Shown one piece after another: positions 1 to 8,508 of a DNA stretch of 64,000 bases. The translations under genes and the position numbers were made by a program. This stretch comes from Hominimerdicola alba (GTDB lineage: Bacteria > Bacillota > Clostridia > Oscillospirales > Ruminococcaceae), in assembly GCF_900112155.1 (NCBI RefSeq), contig NZ_FOKQ01000024.1:1-64000 (forward strand), read 5' to 3'. Within the stretch, counting starts at the first letter, position 1; the number at the start of each line of letters is the position of its first letter. Under the pieces are notes generated by a model. That model saw nothing but the letters and a program-made list of their open reading frames with translations, did no database searches and had not been told where the DNA came from.

Positions 1-152
1 CTCGGGAACAGCCTGGCATATTCAGCTTCAATTGTTTCCCAAGGGATCATTTCTGCTTTCTTTACCCAGCGGTTATCCGGGTTCATTTGCAAACCAAGCG
101 GTTGATTGAAATCTGTGAATGAAATCTGTTTTTCCTTCTTGAACTTATACAT
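1..152 (-). CDS. Transposase, N-terminal part only (IS1182/IS4-like), cut by window edge
   Basis: The 50 readable residues begin MYKFKKEKQISFTDFNQP and contain LGLQMNPDNRWVKKAEMIPW and ETIEAEYARLFP. This is the usual N-terminus of IS1182-type DDE transposases, in which the phrase NRWVKLAELIPWDEIE is typical. The start at 152 is supported by GGAGG a few bases upstream (about 158-162). A good promoter lies 58 bases further upstream. The catalytic part lies outside the window, so I cannot tell whether the gene is intact. Its presence marks the left side of an accessory island. Confidence 0.75.
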   Translation of the reverse strand, partial: MYKFKKEKQISFTDFNQPLGLQMNPDNRWVKKAEMIPWETIEAEYARLFP

Positions 153-209
153 GGCATCCTCCGAAGTGCAAGCTTTTTTCTCGTTTTGATTACTTTTTCT
201 TGCACTTCT

Positions 210-238
210 ATTATACCATATTTTGTTGGATTTGTCGA
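210..238 (-). promoter_or_regulatory. Promoter of the transposase gene
   Basis: Reading leftwards there is TCGACA (238-233), a 17-base spacer and TATAAT (215-210), with TGG before the -10, which makes it an extended -10 promoter. It is well placed to transcribe the transposase starting at 152. Confidence 0.6.
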
Positions 239-288
239 TATTTCGTTGCTTTATTGCTGTGTGAGGAGAGACTAATTAATTTAGCAAA

Positions 289-319
289 TATAGTCGGCGT
301 TTTGCCGACTATATTTTTT
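289..319 (+). terminator. Terminator-like hairpin directly upstream of the first ABC gene
   Basis: TATAGTCGGC (289-298) and GCCGACTATA (304-313) form a perfect 10-bp stem with a 5-base loop, followed by six T residues (314-319). It ends only 10 bases before the start of the next gene. It may stop read-through from the left, act as an attenuator for the ABC genes, or be part of the end of the insertion sequence. Confidence 0.65.
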
Positions 320-329
320 AAGAATGTGA

Positions 330-1517
330 GTGAAAAGTATGTTAAACTATATTTTAAAAAATATAATATCATTTGCAAAGGAAAAAAAGGGGATATTTAT
401 CTTTTTTACCTTGGCTCTTACAATAACATCTTTTTTCGGACTGTATGTTTACGCACAGTTTGAGTCCAGCATGATAAACGTGGTCGATCTATCTACTCTA
501 AAAGATGCGGCAGTTTACATCAACATTGATGAAAATTTGACAGACAACGATTTTGACTATGCGTCTTTTCTGAAAAGGCTAGATGAGAATGCTGATAAAA
601 TCGGCATAGATCAATATGTTTTTGTATATAGTCTCAACGCCATTAATAGCGATTTCGATGAAGACGAAATAGATATGCTTATGAAAGATGAATCTTTCTG
701 CTTCATGGCGTATCCTGATTCCGATAGTGAAAAAGACAAGATTTCTATAATCAACACAAAGATATATGATGGCGAAGGACTAACCGAAAGAGAAATCGAG
801 AACGGCGAAAACGTGTGCATTTTTTCGGGCTCGAAAATAAATTCGGATATATCGATACAAGGGATAGAATACAAGATCAAAGGCGAATATGATTCAAGCG
901 ATAATCTTTCATTTGGTGTTATACCGTTCAGAAGTGCTGTCAGTAATTCACTTGTCCCAAACAGAGTGGCTGTAATGCTTGGTGGATTAGATCAAAAAAA
1001 CTATCTGGCTCTTACTTCTGAAGCTATAAAAAAGCTCGAGAAACTATTCCCGGAGTATTCCATCGAGAGCGCAGCAATGGAAGGTTCGTATTCCGCTATG
1101 CTTACAAATGAAAAAACACTTACAAGCGATAATATTCTGATGATAGGAATGATGCTGCTTGTGATACTGACGCTGTGCAGCATTTATAGCTTTATTTTCA
1201 ACCTTAGAGAGAAGAAATTTGCGATATTCAAGATATGCGGTGCTAAAAATTCCGACATAGCGAAGATATGTATTTACGAGATGATGATCCTTTATTCGCT
1301 GTGCTACCTTGTTTCTTCAGTGATATTCTTTTTACTTAACAAGACCGTGTTCTATAAATATCAGCCTGCATTCGCATTAAAGGTCAGGATGGAAACATAT
1401 GTGATATGCTACTTCTGCTTGCTAATAGTAATGCTGATGGTATTCGGATTTTTTGCAGTAATCAAAGGTAAAACATCACCCGTAAAAATGATCGCAAACA
1501 GCAAAAGACTTGAGTAA
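330..1517 (+). CDS. FtsX-like ABC exporter permease 1
   Basis: A membrane protein of about 395 residues with the FtsX/MacB-type layout. One transmembrane helix lies near residues 18-42, followed by an acidic extracytoplasmic domain of about 220 residues. Three helices follow near 268-290, 320-345 and 362-388, and the stretch after the first of them (LREKKFAIFKICGAKNSDIAKICIYEMM) is typical of FtsX permeases. The start is either GTG at 330 or ATG at 339; neither has a strong Shine-Dalgarno sequence. It is followed by a second half-size permease and an ATPase, so the three probably form one exporter. The region is visibly AT-rich compared with the genes after 8500, which suggests acquisition. 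The substrate is unknown; antimicrobial-peptide export or immunity is common for such trios. Confidence 0.8.
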   Translation: MKSMLNYILKNIISFAKEKKGIFIFFTLALTITSFFGLYVYAQFESSMINVVDLSTLKDAAVYINIDENLTDNDFDYASFLKRLDENADKIGIDQYVFVYSLNAINSDFDEDEIDMLMKDESFCFMAYPDSDSEKDKISIINTKIYDGEGLTEREIENGENVCIFSGSKINSDISIQGIEYKIKGEYDSSDNLSFGVIPFRSAVSNSLVPNRVAVMLGGLDQKNYLALTSEAIKKLEKLFPEYSIESAAMEGSYSAMLTNEKTLTSDNILMIGMMLLVILTLCSIYSFIFNLREKKFAIFKICGAKNSDIAKICIYEMMILYSLCYLVSSVIFFLLNKTVFYKYQPAFALKVRMETYVICYFCLLIVMLMVFGFFAVIKGKTSPVKMIANSKRLE

Positions 1518-1530
1518 TGGGAGAAATACA

Positions 1531-2949
1531 ATGAGCTATAACTTTTTTGTACAAAAACAGATAAAATGTCACAAGGTTCTTTTTATTGTTGCCGTTGCTC
1601 AGATGGCATTGTCGATATACTTGATACTCGTAATGTTTGATAATATCAGCGGGTTTGGATATGCAGGAAAAGTATTCAGAAAAATGAATTCTGAAAATCT
1701 GATGTATATAACTCGAACCGTTAACGATAATTTCGAAAATGATTTTAAAGAAGACGAGTTGTTTGAAGAATTTGATGCCCTGAGAACAAAGTATATTCAA
1801 AGTGGAGAAAACTTTGTCACCGCAACTGATAAAGCATGGACAGACCTTGGCGATCCCGATATGCATTTCGGAAAGATAAAGTCTGAAGATATTTCCGATA
1901 TGCCATATCTCAAAGACACGTGGTATATGGAAACAACGCCGTTTATCACAACTGATGACCCGGATGAGTCCGGCAGTGTAGTTGCGGTTGACAGGGAACT
2001 CAGTAAGCTTATAAAATATGATGTTGATCAGGGAAAATGGCTTGATAAGGCACAAAGTACGGACAAATTGATAGATGTGGTCGTGGCTGATAATACGAGA
2101 TACAAACTGAATGATATAGTGCCGATATATAATTACGAATTATCATTTGATGATGCTAACGAGAAAATCAAATATAACATAATCGACAAAGGATACAAAG
2201 CTAGAATTATAGGTATCCTTGATTATGGTGACGCTTCGCTCGATATGACAAACACCTGTACCTGGCTTGACAGTTTAAACCTATACGATATTACTGGAAG
2301 ATATGAGGAAAATACGTTTATCGCATTAAAGGAGGATATGGACAAGTGTTATGAAGCTTATGGAGTTACAGAAAAAGATCTAGATCACACCTATGTTATA
2401 GCATATCTTGACGAGAAAATAAGTGAAAAGCAGTATAATGAGATAGAAGATTATCTTGCAAAGAAGAGAATGGCCGGAGTTGACATGGAAAGGATCTACA
2501 GTAACACAGTGGATCTCGAACGAAATGAGTTCAGTAATTCATTAATACCCACTCTCGCAGCTGGGATTTTTTCTATATTCTCCATAATCGCAATATCAAT
2601 ATTCCAGATGCAGTACATGAACAGAAAATACCAGATATACTATTATTGTGGCATGGAAAAGGGCAAAGAGGTAGTTATACAGATGCTTTATTCGCTGTTT
2701 ATATCTACAACAGCGATGATATTGTCATTTGGTATCTATATAGTATCCGGTATTATAAAATATTGTAACGCAACAGCTGCAGCACGAAAAAAAGGTGTAC
2801 CCGAAAATATGATATCTGCATGGTACTCTTTGTCAGATTATATTCATATCAGCTTTGGTGCAGTAATTATTATATTTGTACTTACCGCGCTAATCATGTT
2901 GTTTTCGACAATGCTTTGTGCATTCAGCGTCAGATACGGAAAGGATTGA
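1531..2949 (+). CDS. FtsX-like ABC exporter permease 2
   Basis: A 472-residue permease with one N-terminal helix (about residues 11-35), a long extracytoplasmic domain, and three C-terminal helices (around 335-360, 385-412 and 440-465). The phrase MQYMNRKYQIYYYCGMEKGK after the second helix matches the cytoplasmic loop of FtsX-type permeases. I start it at ATG 1531, not at the in-frame TTG 1510, because TGGGAGA lies seven bases upstream and TTG 1510 would overlap the previous gene. It pairs with the permease at 330 and the ATPase at 2955. AT-rich like its neighbours. Confidence 0.8.
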   Translation: MSYNFFVQKQIKCHKVLFIVAVAQMALSIYLILVMFDNISGFGYAGKVFRKMNSENLMYITRTVNDNFENDFKEDELFEEFDALRTKYIQSGENFVTATDKAWTDLGDPDMHFGKIKSEDISDMPYLKDTWYMETTPFITTDDPDESGSVVAVDRELSKLIKYDVDQGKWLDKAQSTDKLIDVVVADNTRYKLNDIVPIYNYELSFDDANEKIKYNIIDKGYKARIIGILDYGDASLDMTNTCTWLDSLNLYDITGRYEENTFIALKEDMDKCYEAYGVTEKDLDHTYVIAYLDEKISEKQYNEIEDYLAKKRMAGVDMERIYSNTVDLERNEFSNSLIPTLAAGIFSIFSIIAISIFQMQYMNRKYQIYYYCGMEKGKEVVIQMLYSLFISTTAMILSFGIYIVSGIIKYCNATAAARKKGVPENMISAWYSLSDYIHISFGAVIIIFVLTALIMLFSTMLCAFSVRYGKD

Positions 2950-2954
2950 TTTTT

Positions 2955-3632
2955 ATGATCGAGCTCAATAATATAACCAAGATATACAATCCACGGAAGA
3001 ATAACGCATTCGAGGCATTACACGAAGTTTCCTGTGAAATACACGATGGAGAACTTGTGGCGATAATCGGTAAATCGGGTGCAGGAAAATCAACGTTGCT
3101 GCACATTCTCGCCTGCATCGACAACTATCAGAGCGGCGAATACAAAATCGATGGAATTGTTGTAAAAAACTTGCCTGAAAGAAAATACGCAAAGATACGT
3201 AATGAGAAAATTGGAATGGTTATGCAAGACTTTGCGCTCGTAGAAGATTTTACTGCTCTTGAAAATGTTATGATTCCCCTTAATTTTCTCAGGAAAAAGG
3301 ATATAAAGAAAAAAGAAAAGGCTTTGCAGGCATTAAAGTCGGTAGGTATCGAAGAATTAGCGAAAAAGAATTGCAACAAAATCTCTGGAGGTCAAAAGCA
3401 ACGAGTAGCCATTGCAAGGGCGATAGTTAATGACCCCTCAGTTATCCTTGCTGATGAACCTACAGGAGCCCTTGATACAAAAACCTCCGCTGAAATAATG
3501 GACTTGTTTAGACAGTTGCACAGCCAAGGTAAAACAATTATCATTGTGACACATGACATAAATGTAGCACATCAGTGTGAAAGGATAATAGAGATAAGCG
3601 ATGGAAAAATAATCTCAGACAGTTTACAGTGA
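2955..3632 (+). CDS. ABC exporter ATP-binding protein (LolD/MacB type)
   Basis: A 225-residue cytoplasmic ATPase that begins [13 protein letters not shown]. It has a Walker A motif (GKSGAGKST), Q-loop ([12 protein letters not shown]), signature ([14 protein letters not shown]), Walker B with D-loop ([13 protein letters not shown]) and H-loop (IIIVTHD). The signature and GALD are typical of the MacB/LolD/BceA group that energises FtsX-like permeases. The start at ATG 2955 is set by AAAGGA overlapping the stop of permease 2. It closes the three-gene exporter and is followed by a terminator at 3669-3702. Confidence 0.92.
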   Translation: MIELNNITKIYNPRKNNAFEALHEVSCEIHDGELVAIIGKSGAGKSTLLHILACIDNYQSGEYKIDGIVVKNLPERKYAKIRNEKIGMVMQDFALVEDFTALENVMIPLNFLRKKDIKKKEKALQALKSVGIEELAKKNCNKISGGQKQRVAIARAIVNDPSVILADEPTGALDTKTSAEIMDLFRQLHSQGKTIIIVTHDINVAHQCERIIEISDGKIISDSLQ

Positions 3633-3668
3633 TTTAACAAAACAAGTCTTTTTTACATGGAAATGCAA

Positions 3669-3702
3669 GTGTAGCAGAGTCTAATCTGCTGCACTTTTGT
3701 TA
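3669..3702 (+). terminator. Rho-independent terminator of the ABC operon
   Basis: GTGTAGCAGA (3669-3678) pairs with TCTGCTGCAC (3685-3694), one G-U pair, with a 6-base loop followed by TTTTGTTAT. It lies 36 bases after the ATPase stop codon. Confidence 0.75.
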
Positions 3703-3752
3703 TACCACAAGAACGATAATATCGGCTCCTAATTAGTAGCGTTCATATAGAA

Positions 3753-3771
3753 TTGAAATTGTAAATTTCAA
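3753..3771. repeat. Short perfect inverted repeat upstream of the relaxase promoter
   Basis: TTGAAATT (3753-3760) and AATTTCAA (3764-3771) flank GTA. It sits 20 bases before the -35 box of the relaxase gene and near the presumed left limit of the mobile element. It could be a recombinase or regulator binding site; nothing in the sequence decides between these. Confidence 0.4.
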
Positions 3772-3790
3772 ACAAATGATCCGAAAACTA

Positions 3791-3819
3791 TTGACAAATC
3801 AGAACATCCGTGCTATAAT
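3791..3819 (+). promoter_or_regulatory. Promoter of the relaxase gene
   Basis: TTGACA (3791-3796), 17 bases, TATAAT (3814-3819) preceded by TGC (extended -10). The 29-base core differs at only three positions from the recombinase promoter at 6071-6099, so the two genes are probably expressed together. Confidence 0.85.
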
Positions 3820-3838
3820 CTATTATGTAATCGAACGT

Positions 3839-4918
3839 ATGTGCATATTGAGATTAATAAAATCAGAAAGAAGGCGTATACCAGCAATATATCATTTCAA
3901 CGTCAAGATGGTCACGCGAACAAGTGGCGGCAGTTGCGTAGCCAGTGCTGCATACATCGCAGGCGAAAAAATAAAGAATGAGCGTGACGAGAAGATCCAC
4001 GATTACCGAAACAAGCACGAAGTTGTCCACAAGGAGATTCTGCTGCCTGCGAATGCGCCACCCGAATACAGTAACAGAGCCAAACTCTGGAACGCTGCCG
4101 AGTGTGCTGAAAAGCGCAAGAACTCCCAAACCGCTCGAAGCATCAATGCGGCTTTGCCGAGGGAACTGTCGAGAGGTGATCAGATCGATTTGGTCAGACA
4201 GTTCTGCGAGCAGTGTTTTGTAAGCAAAGGTATGTGCTGTGATTTCGCTATCCATGACAAGGACGATGGAAATCCACACGTTCATATTCTGCTGACCACC
4301 CGTAAGGTTGACAAGTCCGGTTTCACACAAAAGGAACGAGCGTGGAATGACCGTAAGCTTTTGTTGGAGTGGCGGGAGCGTTGGGCAGATTGGTGTAACC
4401 ACAAATTATATTTCGTTTCGGATGCTCGTGTCGATCATCGAAGCTACAAGGATCAGGGCATAGATCGAATACCGCAGATACATCTGGGTGTCGAGGTCTG
4501 CGCTGTTGAGCGAAAGGGCTTCAAGACCGACAAGGGAAATAAGAACAGAAGAATCAGGCGGCGCAATCTTGAAGTCGAGATTCAAGAGCTTGAACAGCAA
4601 ATGCGGACTATTCGCACAGAACACAAGCAGAATACGATTGAATACATCGAAGCAAATATCGGCTGCAAGGTGTCTGATGCTTTCGCAATACATGACAAAA
4701 TGCCTATGCTGGAACAATATGAGAAATACTTGCAGGAGCGAGGTGTGCCGTGTGAGTTTATTTTCTACAATAAGGACAAGTACGAATTGTTTGTTCCGAA
4801 GTCCGAAAAGGAAAAAGCTATTGGTCTGCTTACCCAGTTTCGGAAACAGAACCCTGAAAGGGACGACCGGAGCAATACGCAACAGAAATCTTCGTCAACG
4901 AAAAAGCCAAAGCGGTAA
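3839..4918 (+). CDS. mobA: MobA/MobL family relaxase (MobQ type)
   Basis: Conjugative relaxase that would nick the oriT at 5012-5050. The conserved N-terminus reads IPAIYHFNVKMVTRTSGGS followed by ASAAYIAGE, with the likely catalytic Tyr. The histidine metal site is in DDGNPHVHILLTTR. The C-terminal third is charged and helical. Homologues normally begin MPAIYHFNVKMV. Here the codon at that place (3878) is ATA, although an AGAAGG ribosome site sits just upstream of it. The only upstream in-frame ATG after the promoter is 3839, which has no visible ribosome site. I give 3839 as the formal start, but true initiation may be at ATA 3878. A longer frame back to 3776 would include the promoter and is unlikely. 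Confidence 0.88.
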   Translation: MCILRLIKSERRRIPAIYHFNVKMVTRTSGGSCVASAAYIAGEKIKNERDEKIHDYRNKHEVVHKEILLPANAPPEYSNRAKLWNAAECAEKRKNSQTARSINAALPRELSRGDQIDLVRQFCEQCFVSKGMCCDFAIHDKDDGNPHVHILLTTRKVDKSGFTQKERAWNDRKLLLEWRERWADWCNHKLYFVSDARVDHRSYKDQGIDRIPQIHLGVEVCAVERKGFKTDKGNKNRRIRRRNLEVEIQELEQQMRTIRTEHKQNTIEYIEANIGCKVSDAFAIHDKMPMLEQYEKYLQERGVPCEFIFYNKDKYELFVPKSEKEKAIGLLTQFRKQNPERDDRSNTQQKSSSTKKPKR

Positions 4919-4988
4919 TTATAGCTGCATATTCAAACACGTGCTGTATGGCACCCCAGCGGTATCGCTTGCATAAGGGAGAGTCCAG

Positions 4989-5008
4989 AGAGGGAGTTTT
5001 CCCTCTTT
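4989..5008 (+). other. Hairpin between relaxase gene and oriT
   Basis: AGAGGGA and TCCCTCT around a GTTT loop, followed by TTGG. It may be a weak terminator for the relaxase gene or an accessory part of the oriT region. Confidence 0.4.
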
Positions 5009-5011
5009 GGT

Positions 5012-5050
5012 GCACTTCAAACTCGCAGAGTTTGTATAAGTGCGCCCTAC
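5012..5050 (+). other. Origin of transfer (oriT), IncQ/MobQ type
   Basis: A perfect inverted repeat CAAACTC-GCA-GAGTTTG (5018-5034) is followed at once by TATAAGTGCGCCCTAC (5035-5050). The RSF1010/R1162 family oriT has the same design: a hairpin directly upstream of a nic core of the form TAA(A/G)TGCGCCCT. Outer arms GCACTT (5012-5017) and AAGTGC (5038-5043) lengthen the symmetry. It lies just downstream of the cognate relaxase gene. Confidence 0.8.
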
Positions 5051-5115
5051 GGGGTTATGGTGGGTAATGACTATCGAATAAAAAAAATCACAAAACTTAC
5101 CGCCATGTCAAACTT

Positions 5116-5161
5116 TCGCGTATGCGAATAGCTGCGTATGCAGCAGGGGCAGAATTGCCCT
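5116..5161 (+). other. Row of three small hairpins before the accessory gene
   Basis: TCGC-GTAT-GCGA (5116-5127), GCTGC-GTAT-GCAGC (5131-5144) and GGGCA-GAAT-TGCCC (5147-5160) follow each other closely. Two share the identical tetraloop. They sit between oriT and the ribosome site of the next gene and could be protein-binding sites of the relaxosome or mRNA leader structures. Confidence 0.45.
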
Positions 5162-5180
5162 CTAGGAAAGGAGAATGCCA

Positions 5181-5606
5181 TTGAGTAACAAGAAGCTGAC
5201 AACAGAAGAAAAGATCGAGAAGTCAAAAGAGTATGAAGATGAGATGACGCGGCTGCAAAATAAAATGAAAACCATGCGGACTGCGAAAAAGAAGCTCGAT
5301 GCCGAGATTGTCGAAGAACTGGAGAAAGCCGAAATGGTGACTAATCAGGCAGTCGGCAAGAAGTTCAGAAGTAAAATGAGTATCGCTCTGCCGCTGGACA
5401 AATATGGTGAGATCATCGATTTTATGTTCATGCACGAGGATTGTGTTGAGTTCATCGATGAGATTATTGCCAAGCACCGGAAGGAACAGGAAGCTGCTAA
5501 AGCTAAAAAGCAGGAAGAACAGTCTGCCGAAGAAAATAGTAATGCGGTTGAAACTGCATCAGCGGACGAAGTCGTTCATTCAGACGGCAGCAGCGAATCA
5601 GCGTAA
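5181..5606 (+). CDS. Small charged coiled-coil protein of the mobilizable element
   Basis: About 141 residues, lysine/glutamate-rich, with a helical N-terminal half, a middle part (GKKFRSKMSIALPLDKYGEI) and a charged C-terminal tail ending in a Ser/Glu-rich stretch. I do not recognise a named family. Small proteins of this kind sit next to MobA/MobL relaxases and are thought to help assemble the relaxosome. The AAAGGAG site (5167-5173) is too close to ATG 5175 and correctly spaced for TTG 5181, so I choose TTG. Confidence 0.7.
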   Translation: MSNKKLTTEEKIEKSKEYEDEMTRLQNKMKTMRTAKKKLDAEIVEELEKAEMVTNQAVGKKFRSKMSIALPLDKYGEIIDFMFMHEDCVEFIDEIIAKHRKEQEAAKAKKQEEQSAEENSNAVETASADEVVHSDGSSESA

Positions 5607-5653
5607 ATAAATGAGTAAAGGAAAGGTCGAGTTATACCTATGCACAATTAATC

Positions 5654-5779
5654 GCTGTCAGTGAAAGCAGTTCGCCATGCATTTGCTGACAGCTTTCCGG
5701 ATACAGTTTAGGGGTTTCGTCAGCCCCGATAATAAACTTGTAAAATCTTCAAATACCTGCCGTCACTCCTTACGGCAGG
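5654..5779 (+). other. Structured gap upstream of tnpW
   Basis: The 227-base gap between the accessory gene and tnpW contains three hairpins. They are GCTGTCAG (5654-5661) with CTGACAGC (5686-5693), GGGG with CCCC at 5711-5727, and CCTGCCGT (5756-5763) with ACGGCAGG (5772-5779). None is followed by a T tract, so they are not obvious terminators. A recombination-site or leader function is possible. Confidence 0.45.
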
Positions 5780-5833
5780 AAAACTTATCCACTTCAAAAA
5801 CATCATCTCCTTTCTTTTGAGAGGAGAATTAAA

Positions 5834-6022
5834 TTGAAAACAACATTTACAAAAGAAGAACAGAAGAACCCGCGCTACGAGCTGAATTCGGTGAGAGAGT
5901 ACAAGATCGGTCATACGACCTATATCGTTAAAACTTTCTTCGACCTCGAATGCGGTGAGTCCCTCGAAGATCTGCTCCAGCGTTTGGTAACAAAAGAGAT
6001 ATGCAAAGCGATGTCGTCTTAA
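5834..6022 (+). CDS. tnpW: TnpW-like transposon protein
   Basis: A 62-residue protein, KTTFTKEEQKNPRYELNSV... ending LLQRLVTKEICKAMSS. Its length, the phrase YKIGHTTYIVKTFFD and its place just before a large serine recombinase match the TnpW family of Tn4451-like elements, whose role is not established. The start codon is TTG at 5834, chosen because GAGGAG lies seven bases upstream and there is no ATG. Confidence 0.75.
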   Translation: MKTTFTKEEQKNPRYELNSVREYKIGHTTYIVKTFFDLECGESLEDLLQRLVTKEICKAMSS

Positions 6023-6070
6023 CGGCATAAAATAATCCGATTGAACAGCGGGTCATCTGCACACTTGGCA

Positions 6071-6099
6071 TTGACAATTCAGAACATTTGTGCTATAAT
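6071..6099 (+). promoter_or_regulatory. Promoter of the serine recombinase gene
   Basis: TTGACA (6071-6076), 17 bases, TATAAT (6094-6099), with TGC before the -10. Its core is nearly the same as the relaxase promoter at 3791-3819. Confidence 0.85.
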
Positions 6100-6138
6100 A
6101 TTGATGATTCGCTGTGATCGTCGGAAAGAGAGGAATGA

Positions 6139-7770
<1,632 letters not shown>

Positions 7771-7802
7771 AGCGGTATTAGTGCTTTATCGCTAGTGAAC
7801 AT

Positions 7803-8046
7803 TTGGTCAAGCTTTTCGCGAAAAGCTTGCGAGGAGTTTGAGGGGCGGAGTCCCTCAATCACCAAGGCACGAAACCAAAATGCACAGCGAACAATAAGAG
7901 AACAGAAAACTTCCGAAAAAGGCGCGGCAATAAAAATTCAGAGCGTGGACAATCGAACAGTCCACGCTCTTTCTTTCTGCGTGAGATATTGCCGCGCCTG
8001 AAATCAACGGCGGCAGCTCGTTGATTTCTCGCCCCGCAAGGGGCGA
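7803..8046 (+). repeat. 3'-UTR composite hairpin repeat, copy A
   Basis: Copy A of a five-copy family. Module 1 has a 22-bp perfect palindrome (7808-7829, CAAGCTTTTCG plus its complement) and a hairpin TTGAGGG/CCCTCAA (7838-7858). Both are enclosed by TTGGT (7803-7807) and ACCAA (7861-7865), giving a three-way junction. Module 2 has GGCGCGGCAAT (7921-7931) and ATTGCCGCGCC (7988-7998) enclosing GAGCGTGGAC (7941-7950) and GTCCACGCTC (7960-7969). Module 3 has GAAATCAACG/CGTTGATTTC (8000-8028) and TCGCCCC/GGGGCGA (8029-8046). It starts 33 bases after the recombinase stop, same strand. Short open frames inside it are not credible genes. Confidence 0.9.
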
Positions 8047-8192
8047 CCTTTGCCACCGCAGTACTACCGATAAGAACACCGCACTCTGTTGGATTCAGAT
8101 ATAGATATCTCCCAGATAGCGTTATCAGCCACTAAAATCAAACTTTGCTGGTATAGTCGATGGTTTTGCTTTGGTCGATAGTTTGCTAGCTT

Positions 8193-8442
8193 TCGCCCCT
8201 CGTTCCTCGGGTCGAGAAATCGGATTCGCTTCGCTGTCCGATTTCGGGCGCGGCAATAATTTACGCGCATAGAAAGAGCGTGGACGGTTGTATTGTCCAC
8301 GCTCGATTTTTTGTTTTTGCCGCGCTTTTTTGACAGGGTCGGAAGTTTGCTATGCTCTTATAGTTCGCTATACATTTTGGTTTCGCACCTTGGTGATTGA
8401 GGGCTCTGACCTCAAACTCCCGCAAGCCTGCTAGCGCGAGGC
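8193..8442 (-). repeat. 3'-UTR composite hairpin repeat, copy B
   Basis: The same three modules as copy A, inverted, so module 1 (8397-8442) is nearest the GH74 stop codon at 8509. Module 2 runs 8248-8325 with the inner stem 8276-8285/8295-8304. Module 3 contains GAAATCGGA/TCCGATTTC and the GC-rich hairpin at 8193-8214. The first hairpin of module 1 is weaker here (arms GCCT/AGGC). The 146 bases between copies A and B (8047-8192) hold no other feature that I can see. Confidence 0.85.
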
Positions 8443-8508
8443 ATATGCCGACGCAGTCGCATAAACCGCGCGCTTTGTCTATTTGGCAGTTTTACGCCAG
8501 TTCGCTTT

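Noticed and set aside
200-463. Rightward 87-residue frame at the left end
   Set aside because: It runs through the transposase promoter and a terminator hairpin and overlaps the start of the ABC permease.
3776-3838. Longer N-terminus for the relaxase from ATG 3776
   Set aside because: It would place the -35 and -10 boxes inside the coding region; no homologue begins this way.
7838-7858. Repeat copies as simple rho-independent terminators
   Set aside because: The stems are not followed by T runs in any copy; if they end transcripts, it is by another route, so I annotate them as repeats.
7795-8300. Short open reading frames inside repeat copies A and B
   Set aside because: They run across perfect palindromes on both strands, have no ribosome site and change frame between repeat copies.
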